Of a stretch of DNA of 55,786 nt, positions 55,501 through 55,786 are shown piece by piece. The notes beneath the pieces were generated by a model. That model was not told where the DNA came from. It did no database searches and worked only from the letters and a program-made list of their open reading frames with translations. Each line of letters starts with the position of its first letter. Position 1 is the stretch's first letter. The DNA comes from Propionibacteriaceae bacterium (GTDB lineage Bacteria > Actinomycetota > Actinomycetes > Propionibacteriales > Propionibacteriaceae): contig WREX01000003.1 of NCBI GenBank assembly GCA_009779115.1, forward strand, positions 1 to 55,786. The letters are read 5' to 3'. A program made the position numbers and the translations under genes.

Positions 55501-55786
55501 CTGCTGGACCATGACGGCGACGGATGCCTGGTTGTTCGTCAGATCGGGATCGGGAGTCCCCAGGCTCCCCACGGTGACCGACACCGATAGTGTGGACGGC
55601 GGTTCTTCGGCTGGGATCTGCATGACAACAGTCGTGGTGACGCTCTGGCCGGGGAGGAAGACTTTGAAGTAGGGTGCGGCGGCAATCGCCTCACAGTGGA
55701 GGGTGTAGACCACCGGATCACCGGAGGTGTTCCAGTGGCACTGAGCGCCTGGTGCATCGAAGGACACCGGGGTGAAACCGGCGGGG
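52516..55786 (-). CDS. second DUF11-repeat surface protein, C-terminal part (5' end beyond window)
   Basis: At least 1,089 codons, open to the window edge; PAGFTPVSFDAPGAQ at the cut matches PAGFSPV in the giant paralogue, so translation starts upstream of this window. Visible from N to C are parts of two single DUF11 domains, then two super-repeat units (starts near 55098 and 54291), a Pro/Thr/Glu-rich stalk, APTGGQ, a membrane segment (WAAGLALIMLMAGLGLMVIY) and RRRKQGP. The first unit lacks module C and the second has it, exactly as in the last two units of the giant protein. It is a tandem paralogue with the same anchoring plan. Confidence 0.88.
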   Translation of the reverse strand, partial: PAGFTPVSFDAPGAQCHWNTSGDPVVYTLHCEAIAAAPYFKVFLPGQSVTTTVVMQIPAEEPPSTLSVSVTVGSLGTPDPDLTNNQASVAVMVQQVSDVQIAKTLAGPNPLIMGQPATYTLVATNNGPSAADGVVISDTVPDGMTVQSATDNDSNPCTVATDPEGHTTVECAMGSLGVGESASANLTLGVDTSVTTTSLCNTATVGSSSLDPTVDNNQSTSCAPVVPPVADLGVTLTPAQSSVYPDAEFGMVAQVTNNGPSDLASATLTLAVPSWLTDVAAASTDLSPTVQCTHTGTQLSCVLPALASGQSASFGITGTAPGPVGSSYAIQAVVTHDGTDTNPANDQAQATITVVAVPTPALTVTKTVSPDTGTALAGDTLTYTITVTNAGTATGQADYVDDLSQVLDDATWGSVLTSTGLDAQLVDEHLLITGALDAGQAATVSYTVTVKPDRERGDSELFNAVSLADTPPGERPTIDTPPAQCLVCTMTVVLQPPTDVGVVLTPDHSEVYPGAQVGLSALVTNNGPADASGVTVTIPVPQGLNNVSAVLAASPDGSKAATQCDLASGQLTCAIGSLWSGQSVTYDILATASGQVGSTTTVNAAVSHSVADTNPANDQAEATIDVVAVPEPALAVSKSVSPAADVVGAGAVLTYTVSFANEGTAPAVVDHIDDLSGVLDDAVLGTVESSPGLQAHLYADQELILTGSVGPRETELVTYTVTIKSDGNRGDNVVFNAAFSANAPPAERPGINTPSDQCPACTTTYVAGLGLAKRVDPLKASLPGQEVTYQYEVTNLGSVPVSSIAISETDFTGTGPTPTPVCQATTIDPGESVTCAAQYTVTLDDMTGDPIVNTAIATGMVDDQRVASDPSTANLEITAPEPTPVPEPTPEPTPGPEPTETPGESPTSTSTPGETPTSGTSPGATQTPGATQTPGESPTSTSTPVETPTSGTSPEPTSTPGQTPTSGTTTGPAPTETPGTTPSSGGTEGQTPPGTPGQEPGSDQTPGTTPEPATGPPTTTPVSQTPPVSVDQVPPTGSLDPGQGGSGTSMAPTGGQAAPNQSWAAGLALIMLMAGLGLMVIYRRRKQGP
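52620..53155 (-). repeat. Pro/Thr-rich stalk repeats of the second surface protein
   Basis: Units such as PTSTSTPGETPTSGTS and PEPTPEPTP recur over about 180 residues. The composition differs from the Gly-rich stalk of the giant protein, so the two stalks evolved separately while the anchors stayed alike. Confidence 0.8.

Noticed and set aside
1-55786. tRNA, rRNA, insertion sequence or prophage genes
   Set aside because: None recognised on either strand; no transposase, integrase or phage structural motif was seen among the plausible coding frames.

Overview
The window is chromosomal DNA from a GC-rich Gram-positive bacterium of the Actinomycetota. This rests on the actinobacterial xylose isomerase, the frequent GTG and TTG starts, a DUF2510-RDD membrane protein, a LytR-CpsA-Psr ligase and sortase-type surface proteins. 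A Propionibacteriaceae-like host is a guess. Nothing here fixes the species.

Layout. (1) 1-2348: the start of xylA (minus strand, cut by the window edge) diverges from a ROK-family regulator, with a candidate operator overlapping the xylA promoter. (2) 2421-6419: a tightly overlapping minus-strand operon of four genes (nucleotide-sugar 6-dehydrogenase, hexapeptide acetyltransferase, DegT aminotransferase, Gfo/Idh dehydrogenase). It has the gene content of the route to a UDP-2,3-diacetamido-2,3-dideoxy uronic acid. (3) 6795-27269: a mosaic, lower-GC glycopolymer locus. It holds a secreted papain-like protease with FG-GAP repeats, a FemAB-like transferase, three GT4 glycosyltransferases, a Wzy-like polymerase, a 2-epimerase, a Wzx-like flippase, an asparagine-synthase-like amidotransferase and a two-domain lipoprotein. 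A minus-strand operon follows (4,6-dehydratase, aminotransferase, initiating phosphoglycosyltransferase, GNAT acetyltransferase, second PLP enzyme) that looks like a bacillosamine-type start-sugar pathway. (4) 27417-28949: an LCP ligase that probably joins the finished polymer to the wall.

(5) 28999-34799: housekeeping genes: malQ, an RDD protein, proB and proA. Between the RDD gene and proB lies a 161-nt segment that folds by hand into one long rod, a candidate structured RNA. (6) 34809-36637: a small toxin-antitoxin scrapyard with a broken YafQ/RelE toxin, an intact Phd/PIN pair, and an orphan VbhA-like antitoxin whose Fic partner survives only as about 13 codons. (7) 36773-55786: two tandem surface-protein genes built from DUF11-type domains. 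The first is a complete protein of about 5,189 residues with eight copies of a strikingly regular ~1,150-bp super-repeat. The second runs off the window end. Both finish in a Thr/Pro-rich stalk, a PTGGQ motif, a membrane segment and a basic tail.

Taken together, most of the window is about the cell surface: making, exporting and anchoring an amino- and uronic-acid-containing glycopolymer, and displaying very long fibrous proteins. No CRISPR array, rRNA, tRNA, complete insertion sequence or replication origin was seen.
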